Shown piece after piece: positions 1 to 38,262 of a stretch of DNA of 64,000 bases. Made by a program: the position numbers and the translations under genes. The stretch comes from Ophthalmolycus amberensis (Eukaryota > Chordata > Actinopteri > Perciformes > Zoarcidae): NCBI GenBank assembly GCA_024529925.1, contig JAFEUB010001570.1, forward strand, positions 1-64,000, written 5' to 3'. Under the pieces are notes generated by a model, which was not told where the DNA came from, did no database searches, and worked only from the letters and a program-made list of their open reading frames with translations. Each line of letters begins with the position of its first letter. The first letter of the stretch is position 1.

Positions 1-134
1 TTGGAAACAAAACCATGACCGTCCTCTGGTGCAAACTCTCATGTCTGGACCAGCAGAGTGTCTCTGAGAACCATTTAGTTCCTCTTTTATTATTCTTCCA
101 CTAGAACCCTCTGACCTCTTCTCTTTCCTTCTAG
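1..134 (+). other. RIM intron, 3' end
   Basis: Unique intron sequence ending in the pyrimidine-rich acceptor ctttccttctag before the exon at 135. Nothing else seen. Confidence 0.5.
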
Positions 135-26768
<26,634 letters not shown>

Positions 26769-27111
26769 TGTCGGGAGGAGCATCCGGCTGTATTGCCGTA
26801 GCAACGGGCGGGGAGGAAGTCCCAGGATCCCCCTCTTCTCTGATGACATCACAGCGATGACATAACAGCGGGTGACACACTAGGAGGAGGGAGGCTCCGC
26901 CCCTTCATGAGGGTGTGGCCACAGAGCAAGGGATACTGGGAAAAGGAAAGACAGTAGAGGCCATGTGGCTGCCAGCCAATCACAGCAGCTCCTCAGGAGT
27001 CGCGTTGCCATGGAGACACCGAACATGGTTCTTTATGTTTTTGAATGGAACATTAGATCATAAAAAACAAACAAGTTAAATGAGAAATAAAAAGGAAAAA
27101 TAAAAGGTTTC
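26769..27111 (+). other. Probable RIM 3' untranslated region with poly(A) signals
   Basis: GC-rich non-coding sequence follows the stop codon. Two AATAAA hexamers lie at 27086-27091 and 27099-27104, about 320 bp after the stop, and are the first plausible poly(A) signals. The real end could lie further downstream; neural genes often have long 3' UTRs. Confidence 0.45.
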
Positions 27112-27560
27112 TAGACAAAACAAGGTTCTTAAAGGTTCTACAGATATCACTGAAAAGATTCAAGTTATTTGACAAGACAAGGTTCTTAAAGGTTCTACAG
27201 ATATCACTGAAAAGATTCAAGTTATTTGACAAGACAAGGTTCTTAAAGGTTCTACAGATATCACTGAAAAGATTCAAGTTATTTGACAAGACAAGGTTCT
27301 TAAAGGTTCTACAGATATCACTGACAAGATTCAAGTTCTTTGACAAGACAAGGTTCTTTAAGGTTCTACAGATATCACTGACAATATTCAAGTTCTTTGA
27401 CAAGACAAGGTTCTCAAAGGGTCTACAGATATCACTGACAATATTCAAGTTCTTTGACAAGACAAGGTTCTCACAGGTTCTACAGATATCACTGACAAGA
27501 TTCAAGTTCTTTGACAAAACAAGGTTCTCAAAGGTTCTACAGATATCACTGACTATATGT
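27112..27560. repeat. 57-bp tandem repeat, about 8 copies, 3' of RIM gene
   Basis: Units carry CAAGGTTCTTAAAGGTTCTA, CAGATATCACTGA and GATTCAAGTT. The 57-bp length keeps one minus-strand frame open for 180 codons, which I treat as an artefact. Confidence 0.95.
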
Positions 27561-28200
27561 TGGAACTTTTTTACAAACTGAACTTTATTTTTCACCTTTT
27601 TTCATCTTTATGGAAACTTATAAATATTTACTCTCATAAAGTTAAACTACATTTTTTCTATCATCACAAGGTTAATAAATAGTTTAATACTCTTCATAAA
27701 GTAAAGAAACTATTTATTTTGGCTATCATAAAGTTCAGTTAGTTTAATAATAATATTTTCATAAAGTTAACAAAGTTTATTTTGACTATCATCATAGTCA
27801 ATAAATTATTTATTAATACTCATTTTCATATTAGTCAGTTAATAAACAACCAGTTTAATGAAAGCAAGGCAAAGACGATTGTGAACAATTTACAGACCCA
27901 GTTTTCAACATTACTAAGCTCCATTTTTCATGTTCTATATTTGCTTTTATTTCCATATTTGGAGGTTTAACTTTAAATTAGTTTAAAAGGGTTTATCTTG
28001 GTTTTCTTTCACAGCCTTAGGTGGAGAAACACTGTCATTGTTGCATATCAGAATATTTGTACTATTTCTGCTATTCAGTTAAAACTTGAGAAAAGTCACA
28101 ATTTAAGTTTAATTTATTGACAAAGAAATGTGTAGTCGCTTTATGCTACATAAGAACATATTAATTCTTTATATTTCTTCATGTAACTGAATCATCAATG
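27561..28200. other. AT-rich intergenic DNA
   Basis: Nothing recognised. Repeated CATAAAGTTAA-like words occur at 27630-27780. Confidence 0.5.
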
Positions 28201-28204
28201 AAAG

Positions 28205-28354
28205 AATCGGCTGCTGTTCGCCCTCCGGCCCAGCAGAGTTCGCTGTTCGCTTCCGCCGCTTCGCTCTCCTCAAAGCGAACCGTTGTTGACGCGGAACTCT
28301 GTGTGTGTGTTCGCGGCCCCGCTGGCTCTCTTTGTCCGCAGAAAAATAAGCAAA
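28205..28354 (+). promoter_or_regulatory. CpG-rich promoter/5' UTR of first zinc-finger gene
   Basis: The composition changes abruptly from AT-rich to GC/CpG-rich here and stays so through the first exon. No clear TATA box was seen. Inference from composition and position only. Confidence 0.45.
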
Positions 28355-31300
28355 ATGTGCGCCGTGCGGCTGCTGCGGGTGTCGGTACACGAGCGGCTCG
28401 GTGCCGCCGCTGAAGACGTTCTGCTGCGGGTGGAGAAAGGAGAAGAAGCGGCTGGAATCCCGGCGCTGAGAGCGCTGCTCACCGAGCGGCTAACGGCGGC
28501 TGCGGAGGAGATTGTCGGTCTGTTTGAGGAAACCGTGGCGGAGTACGAAGACCGAGCTGAGCGGTCAGAGCGGGAGATCCAGAGCCAGAAGAGGCTGCTC
28601 GATGCCGTGCTGAAGCCGGAAGTCAAGCTGCACCGAGCAGGTGGGTCCCGAGGAGAGTCACTTCCGCGCTCCTTCAAAATAAGACTCCTGTCAGATCAGA
28701 TAAATGCCTCTATTACTAGAGGTGGTAAAATGATTCAGTATGGCTTTGTGACACAAAGGCAGTAACACTGCCTGTGCAAAAGCACACTGACTATAATCCT
28801 GCCGGCTTAATAATAATAATATTCTTCCGGGCGAAAGTACAAAAGTTTGCCGTGCTTCTTGTCCCGCAGCGTTGCCAACACCTGCGCAAAAACTACATAA
28901 AAACGGGAATGATGTGCTATCAATGATGTGCTTCTCAAAGATTCGCCCAGCCGTTTTGCGGAAAATAGCGAAAAACTGAGCAAAATTTCTCCATTCACTT
29001 GAAAAGGTTTTTGGCGTGAAGAGAGCCAAAAAAAACTTTGGGCCCATATTGACTAGCCATACTAACGTAGAAAAATGATTTTGAAGTTCAAAACGTAGAC
29101 AAAGTATTCTGTGATTTTTCCAAACAAATTGCTCCAGATCCCACAATTTTTACTCTTTATACACCATTTTTGGTCAAAATTATAGGAAATGTGCTGGTCG
29201 CAGTAAAGTGTCTCTGGAATCCAACGGATTTACACATTTGGCTCAAAGAGCCGCAGAGCGACATGAACTCCAACCAACTGCTCCATTAGACTCCATGTTA
29301 AATCTGACTGCTCATTTCTCAAAGAAGGCAGACGGGACCAGTTTTGTATTTTGCTCTGGAGCTCACATTTTAACCACAAACATAAAAAAACACATCACAG
29401 CGTTCGGCAGAGTCTTATCTTTCTCACGGTACCCATATGTTGTTGATTGGACTCATGGTTTTGGTAAAAGGGGCAGAGGTTTGACAGGTGGTTTTGTTGA
29501 AAATCACTGTTTACTCTGATCTCTCTTAATTAGCCTCTAACACACAGGTGCTCCGATCACCATGGCAACCAGTGACAGGCATGCACCCAAGCACACAGGT
29601 GTTTGTATGACCTCATTGGTGCCGTTAAACACACACACACACACGACATGGAGATATTCAGTCACATTATGATTATGTCTCCACTTAGGGCTGGGCAGTT
29701 TTAATTTCCCGTATGATATGAATTTTTCATATACCGTCATATCCGAGGCAACTTCTGTTGCTCTTCAACAGGCAGCAAAATATCTTGTTCGCCGCTGCTA
29801 CTTCTTCTAGTTTTACGGCGGTTGGCGGCCATCTTATTGGTGCTTTACCGCCACCTTCTGCTCCGGAGTGTGGATCAGACTATAGACTGAGAGCGCTGCG
29901 GTCGGAGCTAGTTGTCTTAGCTGTATTGAGAGGGAACCCTAGTCATGGTTATAACTTTGTAACAACAATTAACAACCCACAACTAACGCTCTTTAATAAC
30001 AAAACAACACGATACAACAGTTTGTGACCATAAACAATTTGTAACACTAATAATTGTACATTTATAAAATTTTACCACCGAACTGCATGCTGGGTAAAGC
30101 TCACTAACAACAGTCTGCTCACAGCTGGGAGAGGCTCTGTCGCTCCAGTAACGTTACATTAAAGAACAACAGAGCGATGCAGGATGAACAGACTGAACAA
30201 CAAAAGGTATTTAGGTCAGACACACATGCAACGCTGATTACCATAATATGTGTGGTATTTGTTATAAATGCACGTTGTTAGAGGGTGATAAGAAGCTGTA
30301 CATGGAGGGGCTTAGGACCCCTGACTGTGTGAGATATATATATATATATATAACAAAAGAAATAAACCTAAACAACACCTACCAACAACTAAATCCTACG
30401 GTCTAATCCCGTTTCTTTCCATGGAGGGGCTGAGGGCCCAGGGGAATGTAGATGAAGGAAACAGGAAGTGACGGAACGGAAGACACGCCACATAAACAGC
30501 TGTTCACCGCCGGTTGACCGGCCGTTCTTGTGTTCGTTTACGGCGTTAATTAATTAATGCATAAAGCCAGCGGCGGCCGCTCAGTGTCCATGTACAGGCT
30601 CTGCCACGAGGTGCAGTGTGCTGTGATTGGTCAGTGGGCGAGCACGTGACTATCGTGAAACGCAACTTAACAGCCAGCAGAGGCTGATGGGTAGAGAATC
30701 ACATCACGTGATGCAGCTCAGCCAATCAAATATGGGCATTCTGACTGTGTGAGATGCACCATGAGAGAGGACACGGAGACGAGGAACAACTCTGCAGCGC
30801 AGTACGTTCAACGTTCAAGTTGTGAAAGTTAAATCCGATGATAATCTCTTTGGGTCGAGGCTTGTCATTAAGGAATGACGGTGGATCCCACAGCCAGACC
30901 AGCTGAGAACATTATATTTTCCTGAATTTAGGCTTTTGCATTTTCTAAATGCTCTCGTACATAGTTACAGCCTTAAAAATGAATCGAAGCTGCAGCGCCA
31001 TAATGTGATTATAAGGTGGTATTTCAGCTGCAGGACCACTGCATTGAGGCGGAAAAAAATACCGTGAAACCGGTACGCACGGTTCGGTACGCATGACGAA
31101 CCGAATACGTTTGAATAAAAATAAATAAATAAAATAATTAAAAAAAAAAAAATACTTTATTTAACCAGGTAGTCCCATTGAGATTAAACCATACCATATA
31201 TAACCATTTGAGCATCTTATTATTGATTGTGTTGGTCCTTTACCACGTTCAAAGTCTGGAAGTAACTATTTGTTTACAATAATGTGTCAAAGCACAAGAT

Positions 31301-34300
31301 ATCCGGGTGCTTATCCGTTGCGTACCATTACTGCTAAATCTGTGGTCAAAGCACTGACACAGTTTATTTCCATCTTTGGACTCCCTCAAGCCATTCAAAG
31401 TGATCAAGGCTCCAATTTTTCCTCACATTTGTTTGCTCAAGTTTTGAAACAGCTCCGGGTGAAACATAATAAAGCTTCTGCATACCATGCTCAGAGCCAA
31501 GGGGCATTGGAGAGGTTTCATCAAACTCTTAAGTCTATGTTACGGGGCTATTGCGTTGAGTTAAATCAGGACTTGGAGGAGGGGCTTCCCTGGCTGCTGT
31601 TGGCTGCCAGAGAGGTTGTGCAGGAGAGCACTGGGTTTAGCCCGAATGAGCTTGTGTTTGGGCATACCGTGCGCGGCCCGCTGACTTTGCTGCATGATCC
31701 AGTTGCACAGCCTGAACCCCCTCAGAATTTGATTGATTATATTAATGGATTCCGGCATCGTTTGTACGTGGCTGGGGAGCAGGCTAAGGAGAGTTTGGCC
31801 TCTGCCCAGACAAAAATGAAGCATCTCTATGACCGGAGAGCTGAGATCCACCAGTTCAGTCCTGGTGATCAGGTTCTTGCTTTATTGCCACTTGTCTGTT
31901 CACCGTTTCAGGCCAAATTTCATGGTCCTTTCGCAGTTTTGCAGCAGGTTTCTGAGCAAAACTATTTGTTGTCGACACCACAGCGTAGAAGGAAAACTCA
32001 AATTTGCCATGTAAATCTGTTGAAGTCCTATTATACCCGTGCGTCACAGCCTTCTGCCTCGGGGGGGAGTGTGCCACAGCAGGTTGTTAAACCGGTGTTA
32101 ATGGCAGGAACTGTGGGAAGACAGTTGCTGGTTAATTTGACGGTGCCTGAGGATGATGGGGTGGTTTCACCTGATGAGTCGGTTGCGGGGCCGGTTGAAG
32201 AACTCTGAAACGCTGGGTAACTTGGAGTGTTTGCTTGAGCACTTGGCAAAGGAGCAGTTCACGGAGTTGTCTGCTCTTATTAACAACTATCTGTGTTTGT
32301 TTAGTGACGTGCCAACTCGTACACATTTGATAGAGCATGACATTGACGTGGGTGACGCGCGGCCAATTCGCCAGCGTTTTTACAGAGTGTCAGAAATGAA
32401 ACGCAAAGTAATGGAAAAAGAAATACACTATATGCTTGACAATAATATTGCCGAACCTTCTGCTTCCAGCTGGGCATCTCCATGTTTGCTTGTGGATAAA
32501 GCAGATAAAAGCCCTCGATTTTGTACAGACTATCGTAAAGTAAATGGGGTAACCAAACCAGACGCTTACCCACTGCCGCGCATGGAGGATTGTGTGGATC
32601 AGGTGGGCTCAGCTCGCTTTGTCAGTAAATTTGATTTACTTAAAGGATATTGGCAGGTGCCACTGTCTCAACGAGCTAGGGAGGTGTCTGCCTTTATAAC
32701 TCCTTTTGGGCTTTTTTCCTATTCAGTGATGAGTTTTGGGTTGCGAAATGCACCGGCGACCTTTCAGCGTCTAATGAATATGGTCGTGTCTGGACTGGAC
32801 GGCTGTGCCGTGTACCTTGATGATGTCGTGATCTACAGTAATACCTGGGAAGAGCATGTCTACCGCATCAGGAAGGTGTTTGAGCGGCTGCGCGGCGCAA
32901 ACCTGACGATAAACTTGGCGAAATGTGAGTTTGCAAAGGCAACAGTCACCTATCTTGGGAAGGTAGTGGGCCAAGGGCAGGTGCGGCCGGTACAGGCAAA
33001 GGTGACTGCAATTGAGCAGTATCCAGTGCCCACCACCAAGAAAGAGCTGATGCGATTCTTGGGTCTGGTGGGTTACTATCGCAGTTTTTGTCGGAATTTC
33101 TCAACTGTAGTAGCTCCTTTGACGGATCTGTTGAAAGCTAGAGCAAAGTACGTCTGGTCAGATTCATGTCAACAAGCCTTTGGAAATGTTAAAACTATAC
33201 TGTGTTCATCTCCCGTCCTTGTGGCACCTTGCATGGATCGTCCGTTCGAGTTGCAGGTGGATGCCAGTGATGTAGGTGTAGGTGCTGTGCTGTTTCAGTA
33301 TGATGGAAATGACGTTGAACGCCCTGTGAGTTTTTTCTCGAAGAAATTTAACTCTTACCAGTTGAATTATTCGGTCATAGAGAAAGAGACTCTTGCCCTT
33401 GTGTGGGCATTGCAACATTTTGAAGTCTATGTTGACTCTGGTGTTCCTCTGGTGGTCTACACAGACCATAACCCCATAACTTTTCTCCATTCCTTGTGTT
33501 GCCCGAACCGCCGTTTGATGCGATGGTTTTTGTTCCTGCAATCTTACTGTTTGGACATTCGCCACATTAAAGGCTCCAACAATATTGTGGCTGATGCTCT
33601 GTCAAGAGCACCTTTGTCATGAAATATTAACTGTGTTCTGCATCGGTTATGATTTTCCGTCTCCTTTTCCCCAGCCACTCTAAAAGTTGCTTCTATAGGC
33701 TGGGCTGGTGGCTTGCAGGAAGGAGATTTGCAGGGTTTTCTTCAGAACCAGTGAGTATAGCTGCAGGTCTGCTGAGACCCTCAGCTCATTTAAATCAAGA
33801 TTGAAGACCTTTCTGTTTGCTGCTGCCTTTAATTGAACCACGTTCAATTAATATATTAATCAATTTCCTGCATTTCTGCATTTTACTACTGCATTTTATT
33901 TCTTACACTGTTTTTTAATTGTTTTTGAAATCTCCTTTTCTTTTGCCTTGTGTTTTGATGCTTTTAATGGTTTTATGTGAAGCACTTTGAATTACCTTGT
34001 TGTTGAAATGTGCTATACAAATAAACTTGCCTTGCCTTGCCTTGCCTATAGGATAGGGGTTGTAGGTTGCCAAATATTGGGGATTCCTGGTGGGAACCCT
34101 GTTTTTATGGGAGGGGGTGTGACGACCCTCCTCCTATCATACACGAGGTGCCGGGGTTGTGTCTAATGTGTTACAGGTGCTGAGTGGAGGATCGTCAGCA
34201 GGATGAGTCTCACCTGTGCCGGGGTGGCTCATCCTTAAATACCCTTTCCAGTTGGCAGACGGGGGCGGGAAGGAAGACCTTTGTTGATGGGCTCACCTCA

Positions 34301-36556
34301 GTTGTTACTGTTATTTGTGAAAATGCTGTTAACATTGTGTTTGTGGCGAGACAGATGAACCCCTACTTTTGGCCGCCAGCTCTTTGTCTCCCTATTTTGT
34401 TCCAGTCTCTGAGCCGGGCTGTGACAGTATATATATGTATGTATGTATGTATATATACATATACATATACATATGTATGTGTATGTGTATATATATATAT
34501 ATTGCAACGTCTTCGGGCAGTAGCAGCCACACTGTCAAAATGTGTTATTATTGTTTTAGCCTCACGTAGACACGTGTTGATGATTAGTGACAAACACACC
34601 TCATCTGGTCGTTAATACATAAATTAATAAATGTATATTTGAATGCTTCTGAGATGTTTAATATCAACTCAACTTACTAAATGTTCCTCTGATCTGAGAG
34701 CTGAGTTCGAAAATCAGCTTCGATGATCGAAAATACTAAAATCATATCTGGTTTGAAACTAAAGCTGAAACGATCTGTTGAATAACTAAATAATAAACCG
34801 CAGTTATTTTGATAATCATTAAACATTTAAAGCAAAAATGCTGATAAATAAATAACTTAAAAAATGAGTGTCTGGGTTTTGGACAAAATACGACATCTGA
34901 AGACTTTTTATACACTTGATGATTAAAGGATTAATTGACACAATAAGATTCATATTAATTGGTGATTCAGATGTATTATTGGACTTCAGGTCTATGCGGA
35001 GAACACGTTTACATTTTATCTGTTGAAGTGATGCTGAAAGTCTGAATCTAGTGAAGGAAACTACAGGATTCATCTTCTGTCATTGTGTCTCCTCAGTGAC
35101 CCTGAACTACACAGAACTCCAGCCTTCAGTGGACCCTGCAGACCCGAACCAGACGGAAGCCGAACCCGTCGATAGCGATGCTTCCTGCTCGTTGATGCTT
35201 TGCTCTCCTTCGCCTGCCGGCGATCCGCCCGCATCACCGAGCGGCCGTGTTCCAGACAGGAGGTGGACCGAGCACAGTCCGACTCTGAGATCTTCGTGGA
35301 AGAAGAAGAGAGGACGGCCGCCGCTCGCCGTCAGGAACAAACGTAAGAGGTCGACTCCAGCGCAGAGCTTCAGCTGTCACGTGTGCGGGCGCTCTCTGCA
35401 GGGGAAAGGCTTCCTGCTCAAACACGTCCTGCAGGTTTGCGCCGAAGACTCTGACTGCTGCTGCGGCTTCTGCGGCGTGCGGTTGGACTCTGCCGCCGAC
35501 CTGATGGCTCACCTGCAGACGCACCAGGTGAAGAGCAAAACCTGCTCCTTCTGCGGGAAAACCTTCAAGTCGATTCTGGCGCAGGAGCTGCACGTGCGTC
35601 TGCACACCGGAGAGAAACCGCACAGCTGCGACATCTGCGGCAAGAAGTTTAGCCAGAAGGGCAACCTGTCATCACACATGCGCATCCACGCCGCAGAGAA
35701 ACCCTTCAAGTGTAAAGAGTGCAGCCGGGCCTTCTACCACATGACGTCTTTGGAGCGTCACATGCAGGATCACAGCGGGGGGGAGGCGCACTCCTGCAGC
35801 GTCTGCGGTCAGGAGTTCACAAAGCGGCGCAGCCTGCGACGGCACATGGCGACTCATCGGAAGGACGTCGTCGACAAACCGAAGAGACGCCGCAGCTCGG
35901 CGCGGTCCTTCCTCTGCAAAGCGTGCGGCGACGCCTTCGACAAAAGGACCTCGTTGGTGAAACACGTGGAGACTCACCTGCAGGACCCGGACTGCTGCTG
36001 CGGACTCTGCGGACACCAGTACGAGTCTGCCGGAAGCCTCGCCGCGCACCTGCGCTCCCACCGCGAGATCGGCAACACCTGCCACGTCTGCGGGAAGTCT
36101 TTCGGCGCTCAGGCGGCGCTGCTGATGCACATGAGGATCCACACCGGAGAGAAACCATACTCCTGCAGCTCCTGTGGGAAGAGCTTCAACCAGAGCGGGA
36201 ACCTGAAGACGCACCTGAAGACCCACACCGGGGAGAAGGCGTTCTCCTGCAGTCTCTGCGGGAAGGGGTTCACCCAGAAACAGACTCTGAACACTCACGT
36301 CCGCTTCCACAACAAAGAGAGACGCTTCCTGTGTCAGGTGTGCGGCAAGGGCTTCATGCAGGAAGTGGACCTGAAGAGACACATGCTGATCCACACCGGA
36401 GAGAAACCGTACAGTTGCCGGGTGTGCGGGAAGAGCTTCCAGGCCAAGCGGTCGCTCAACGGACACCTCAAAGTCCACGTGGCTGAAGGGGGGGAGTCGG
36501 GCCCGGAGCCGGACCAGAACTCAGACGGTCTCTACTCAAGATTCATCCAGCTGTAG
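28355..36556 (+). CDS. Fish-type C2H2 zinc-finger protein A (13 fingers, two exons)
   Basis: Probable nuclear DNA-binding protein. Exons are 28355-28640 and 35097-36556; the first ends with one base of a Val codon (GTGGGT donor) and the second begins after tgtctcctcag, giving 581 residues. The start was chosen because [15 protein letters not shown] begins like the paralogue at 45297; further in-frame ATGs lie upstream. Exon one encodes a helical, coiled-coil-like N-terminus ([35 protein letters not shown]), typical of a large fish zinc-finger family. Exon two has an acidic linker, a basic [11 protein letters not shown]-hook-like motif, then 13 fingers from about 35374 (e.g. [19 protein letters not shown]) with TGEKPY/F linkers. 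The first finger ends in Cys instead of the last His. It ends SRFIQL. No SCAN, KRAB or BTB domain seen. Its intron holds a retroelement. Confidence 0.9.
28641..31200. other. Intron of zinc-finger gene A: dispersed-repeat debris
   Basis: 28800-29520 looks like an unclassified repeat (TTCTTCCGGGCGAAAGTAC, CACTTGAAAAGGTTTTTGGC) without coding capacity. 29630-29645 is a CA run. From about 29687 (AGGGCTGGGCAGTTTTAATT) to 31090 (GTACGCACGGTTCGGTACGC) the wording resembles fish non-autonomous DNA elements, but I could not pair terminal repeats. A TA run lies at 30334-30350. 31158-31190 carries TTTATTTAACCAGGTAGTCC, another fish repeat end. No host gene seen. Confidence 0.5.
31205..32208 (+). pseudogene. 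Retroelement integrase (5'-truncated, frame broken at 3' end)
   Basis: Open from about 31205 without a proper start. The first catalytic Asp lies in IIDCVGP (codon 31225-31227), the second in SDQGSNF (31402-31404), and the Glu in ALERFH (31510-31512), giving a D-35-E spacing. The N-terminal zinc-binding HHCC part is missing. Downstream, [18 protein letters not shown] near 31918 is the GPY/F-like C-terminal module. The frame stops at 32208 while reverse transcriptase is open in another frame from 32153, so the polyprotein is interrupted by a frameshift in this overlap. Confidence 0.85.
32153..33622 (+). pseudogene. Retroelement reverse transcriptase and RNase H
   Basis: About 490 codons open. 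The pre-RT part has [17 protein letters not shown]. The RT fingers and palm carry [46 protein letters not shown] and the catalytic YLDD box at 32813-32824, followed by [11 protein letters not shown] in the thumb/connection region. RNase H starts near 33240 with [14 protein letters not shown], then [28 protein letters not shown] and ends with [10 protein letters not shown]. All diagnostic residues of a Ty3/gypsy-type enzyme are present. Only the junction with the upstream integrase is broken and the 5' part of the element is missing. Confidence 0.9.
33763..34048 (+). mobile_element. LINE 3' tail nested in the retroelement
   Basis: Text such as AAGATTGAAGACCTTTCTGT, GAAGCACTTTGAATTACCTT and GTGCTATACAAATAAACTTG ends in (TTGCC)n. 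This is the characteristic tail of a fish LINE family, without coding sequence. It separates RNase H from the LTR. Confidence 0.65.
34118..34426 (+). repeat. 3' LTR of the retroelement
   Basis: Begins TGTGACGACC directly after a purine-rich tract (ATGGGAGGGGG) and ends GGGCTGTGACA, so it has TG...CA termini and is about 309 bp long. A TTAAATACC word near 34236 could be its promoter TATA. It is followed at once by a TATG microsatellite. Confidence 0.72.
34427..34502. repeat. TATG/TA microsatellite next to the LTR
   Basis: (ATGT)n, ACATAT and TATATA runs over about 75 bp. Confidence 0.9.
34503..35096. other. Intron of zinc-finger gene A, nothing recognised
   Basis: AT-rich sequence ending at the acceptor tgtctcctcag. 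Confidence 0.5.
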
Positions 36557-36772
36557 AGCTTCAGAGGACAGACTGCTGACTCTGCATGTTATGGACAAAA
36601 ACTGTAACCAACAAGGTTCAACTTTTCAGTTAGACAACTTTACTGTCTCAGTAAGTAGTCAGTACTGGACTGTGTGGTACTCAGTTCTATTAAAGACTAT
36701 TAAAACCTGCCTGAAAGTAAATGTCAGAAACATTCAGTCTCTTTAAGTCTGATATCAATAACAACATAAATC

Positions 36773-36778
36773 AATAAA
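36773..36778 (+). terminator. Poly(A) signal of zinc-finger gene A
   Basis: AATAAA about 217 bp after the stop codon, in AT-rich sequence. Confidence 0.5.
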
Positions 36779-37500
36779 GCTAGATTTCAGAACTTTAACT
36801 AAAATACTTTTACACACATACATTGTTGACGTGTTTATGACGTACTGTATGTCTGCCGCTGAGCTTGCCACACCCTCCGTTAATCCTTCTTTGAACACTT
36901 AATGTTGAGTCTCCAGACTTCTCTCTCTCTCTCTCATTTTTTGCAACCAGCAGTGAGTGAAGAGGGCGGAGCTAAGTACAACCAAACGCTGAATAATACA
37001 TTTTTATGCTACTGTGACGTCCATTTCAATAAATGAAACCTGATTTAAATATTGTAGCAGATCATGGATGACATGTGATTCTGAAGGTGAGACTCCTCCC
37101 CCTTTGATGATGTCTTTACTATTCACACAGTTCAAACTACGACAGAGAGCTGAAGAAACATGTATTGTTCTGTAAATATCAGTAGTAGGTGTTTGTATGA
37201 ATGTCAGTTTGTAAAGCTTCATATCACAAAGAGAACTTTACAATGTGTACAACATAAAGCATCAGAAGAGATCAGAGATCAGATCACTGCTCCGTATATC
37301 CAGGGATGGGTCAAATGCAGTAGTCAAATTTCGTGTATGTGTAAATGTATATGATAATAAAAATGGTTTCTTTCTTTTTCTAAGAGGGATCCTCTGTCAG
37401 GATGAAGTGTGATCGATGTCATGTGTACAGAATGAACAACATAACAGAGTTACAACACATTCAATGCATACGACAGACATTGTTCATATAATGAGAGTAG
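36779..37500. other. Intergenic DNA, nothing firm
   Basis: A CTCTCTC run lies at about 36921-36935. No gene recognised. Confidence 0.5.
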
Positions 37501-37529
37501 TAATGGCAGTATAAATGTTACTAATAATA

Positions 37530-38262
37530 TTAATAATAGCAGTGGGTGTCAGACATGAGACCCAGGATGGCTGTGTCATCAGAACACTTGATCATGTAGT
37601 TGTTAGCAGTGCTGCATGTACATTCATTAGTGTACAGGGTGAACAGGACTGGTGAACCGACGCACCCCTGGGGGGCGCCGGTGTTGATGGTCAAGGGTTC
37701 AGACAAGGTCCTGTTCACCCTGACCTGCTGGGTACGGTTGGTGAGGAATGAGTGGTACCACTTAATAGTGAAGGGGTTGACATTCATCAGCTGCAGTGTA
37801 TTCAGGAGAACGTGAGGCTGTCGGGTGTTAAAGGCTGAACTCTACAAACAACAGTCTAGCATCGGCCCTCGGATCCTCCAGGTGTTTAGTCACTAGGTGC
37901 ACTATACTGTTGGTTGCATCATCAGTGCCTCTCTGCTGTGTGTATGCAGACTGGTAGGGATCTAGCTGTGGGCCGACATCCAGCCCTAGTTTGCTCACCA
38001 TGAGCTTCTCCATACACTTCATCACAGCAGAGGTTAGAGCAATAGGTCTAAAGTCATCATTCTCCTGTGGACAGGGCTTCTTAGGGACCGGTATGAGGAT
38101 TGCCTTTTTCCATTGTGTTGATACAGTGTGAGAGTCTAGACCTCTGTCAATTCATCTGCACATGTTTTTAATAAGACAGCAGAGATACCATCTGGACCTG
38201 TGGCCTTGTTGACATTGATTTGCTGAAGGATCCTGTTGACGGATTCATGGTCAATCTAGCCT
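37530..38262 (-). pseudogene. LINE reverse transcriptase fragment (degraded)
   Basis: Minus-strand peptides include MMKCMEKLMVSKLGLDVGP, QSAYTQQRGTDDATNSIVHL, MNVNPFTIKWYHSFLTNRTQ, TGAPQGCVGSPVLFTLYTNE and CSDDTAI, i.e. RT motifs of a CR1/L2-type LINE. The frame shifts near 37820 between VEFSL and the NTLQLMNVN region, and stop codons occur, so it is dead. Upstream in element order it reads LDHESVNRILQQINVNKATG in one frame and then merges with the 36-bp array at about 38260. Confidence 0.85.

Larger units (their letters stand above)
31205..34426 (+). mobile_element. 5'-truncated LTR retroelement with integrase-first pol (Gmr1-like)
   Basis: Order on the + strand: integrase core, GPY/F-like module, reverse transcriptase, RNase H, non-coding spacer with a nested LINE tail, purine tract, 3' LTR. 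No 5' LTR, gag or protease is present, so the copy cannot move by itself. Sequence type is Ty3/gypsy, but integrase precedes reverse transcriptase, the arrangement described for Gmr1-type elements of fish and other deuterostomes. It lies in the intron of zinc-finger gene A in the same orientation. Confidence 0.85.

Noticed and set aside
35672..36478. Minus-strand 268-codon frame across the zinc fingers of gene A
   Set aside because: Antisense shadow of repetitive C2H2 coding sequence; the same holds for the minus-strand frames at 51163-51918.
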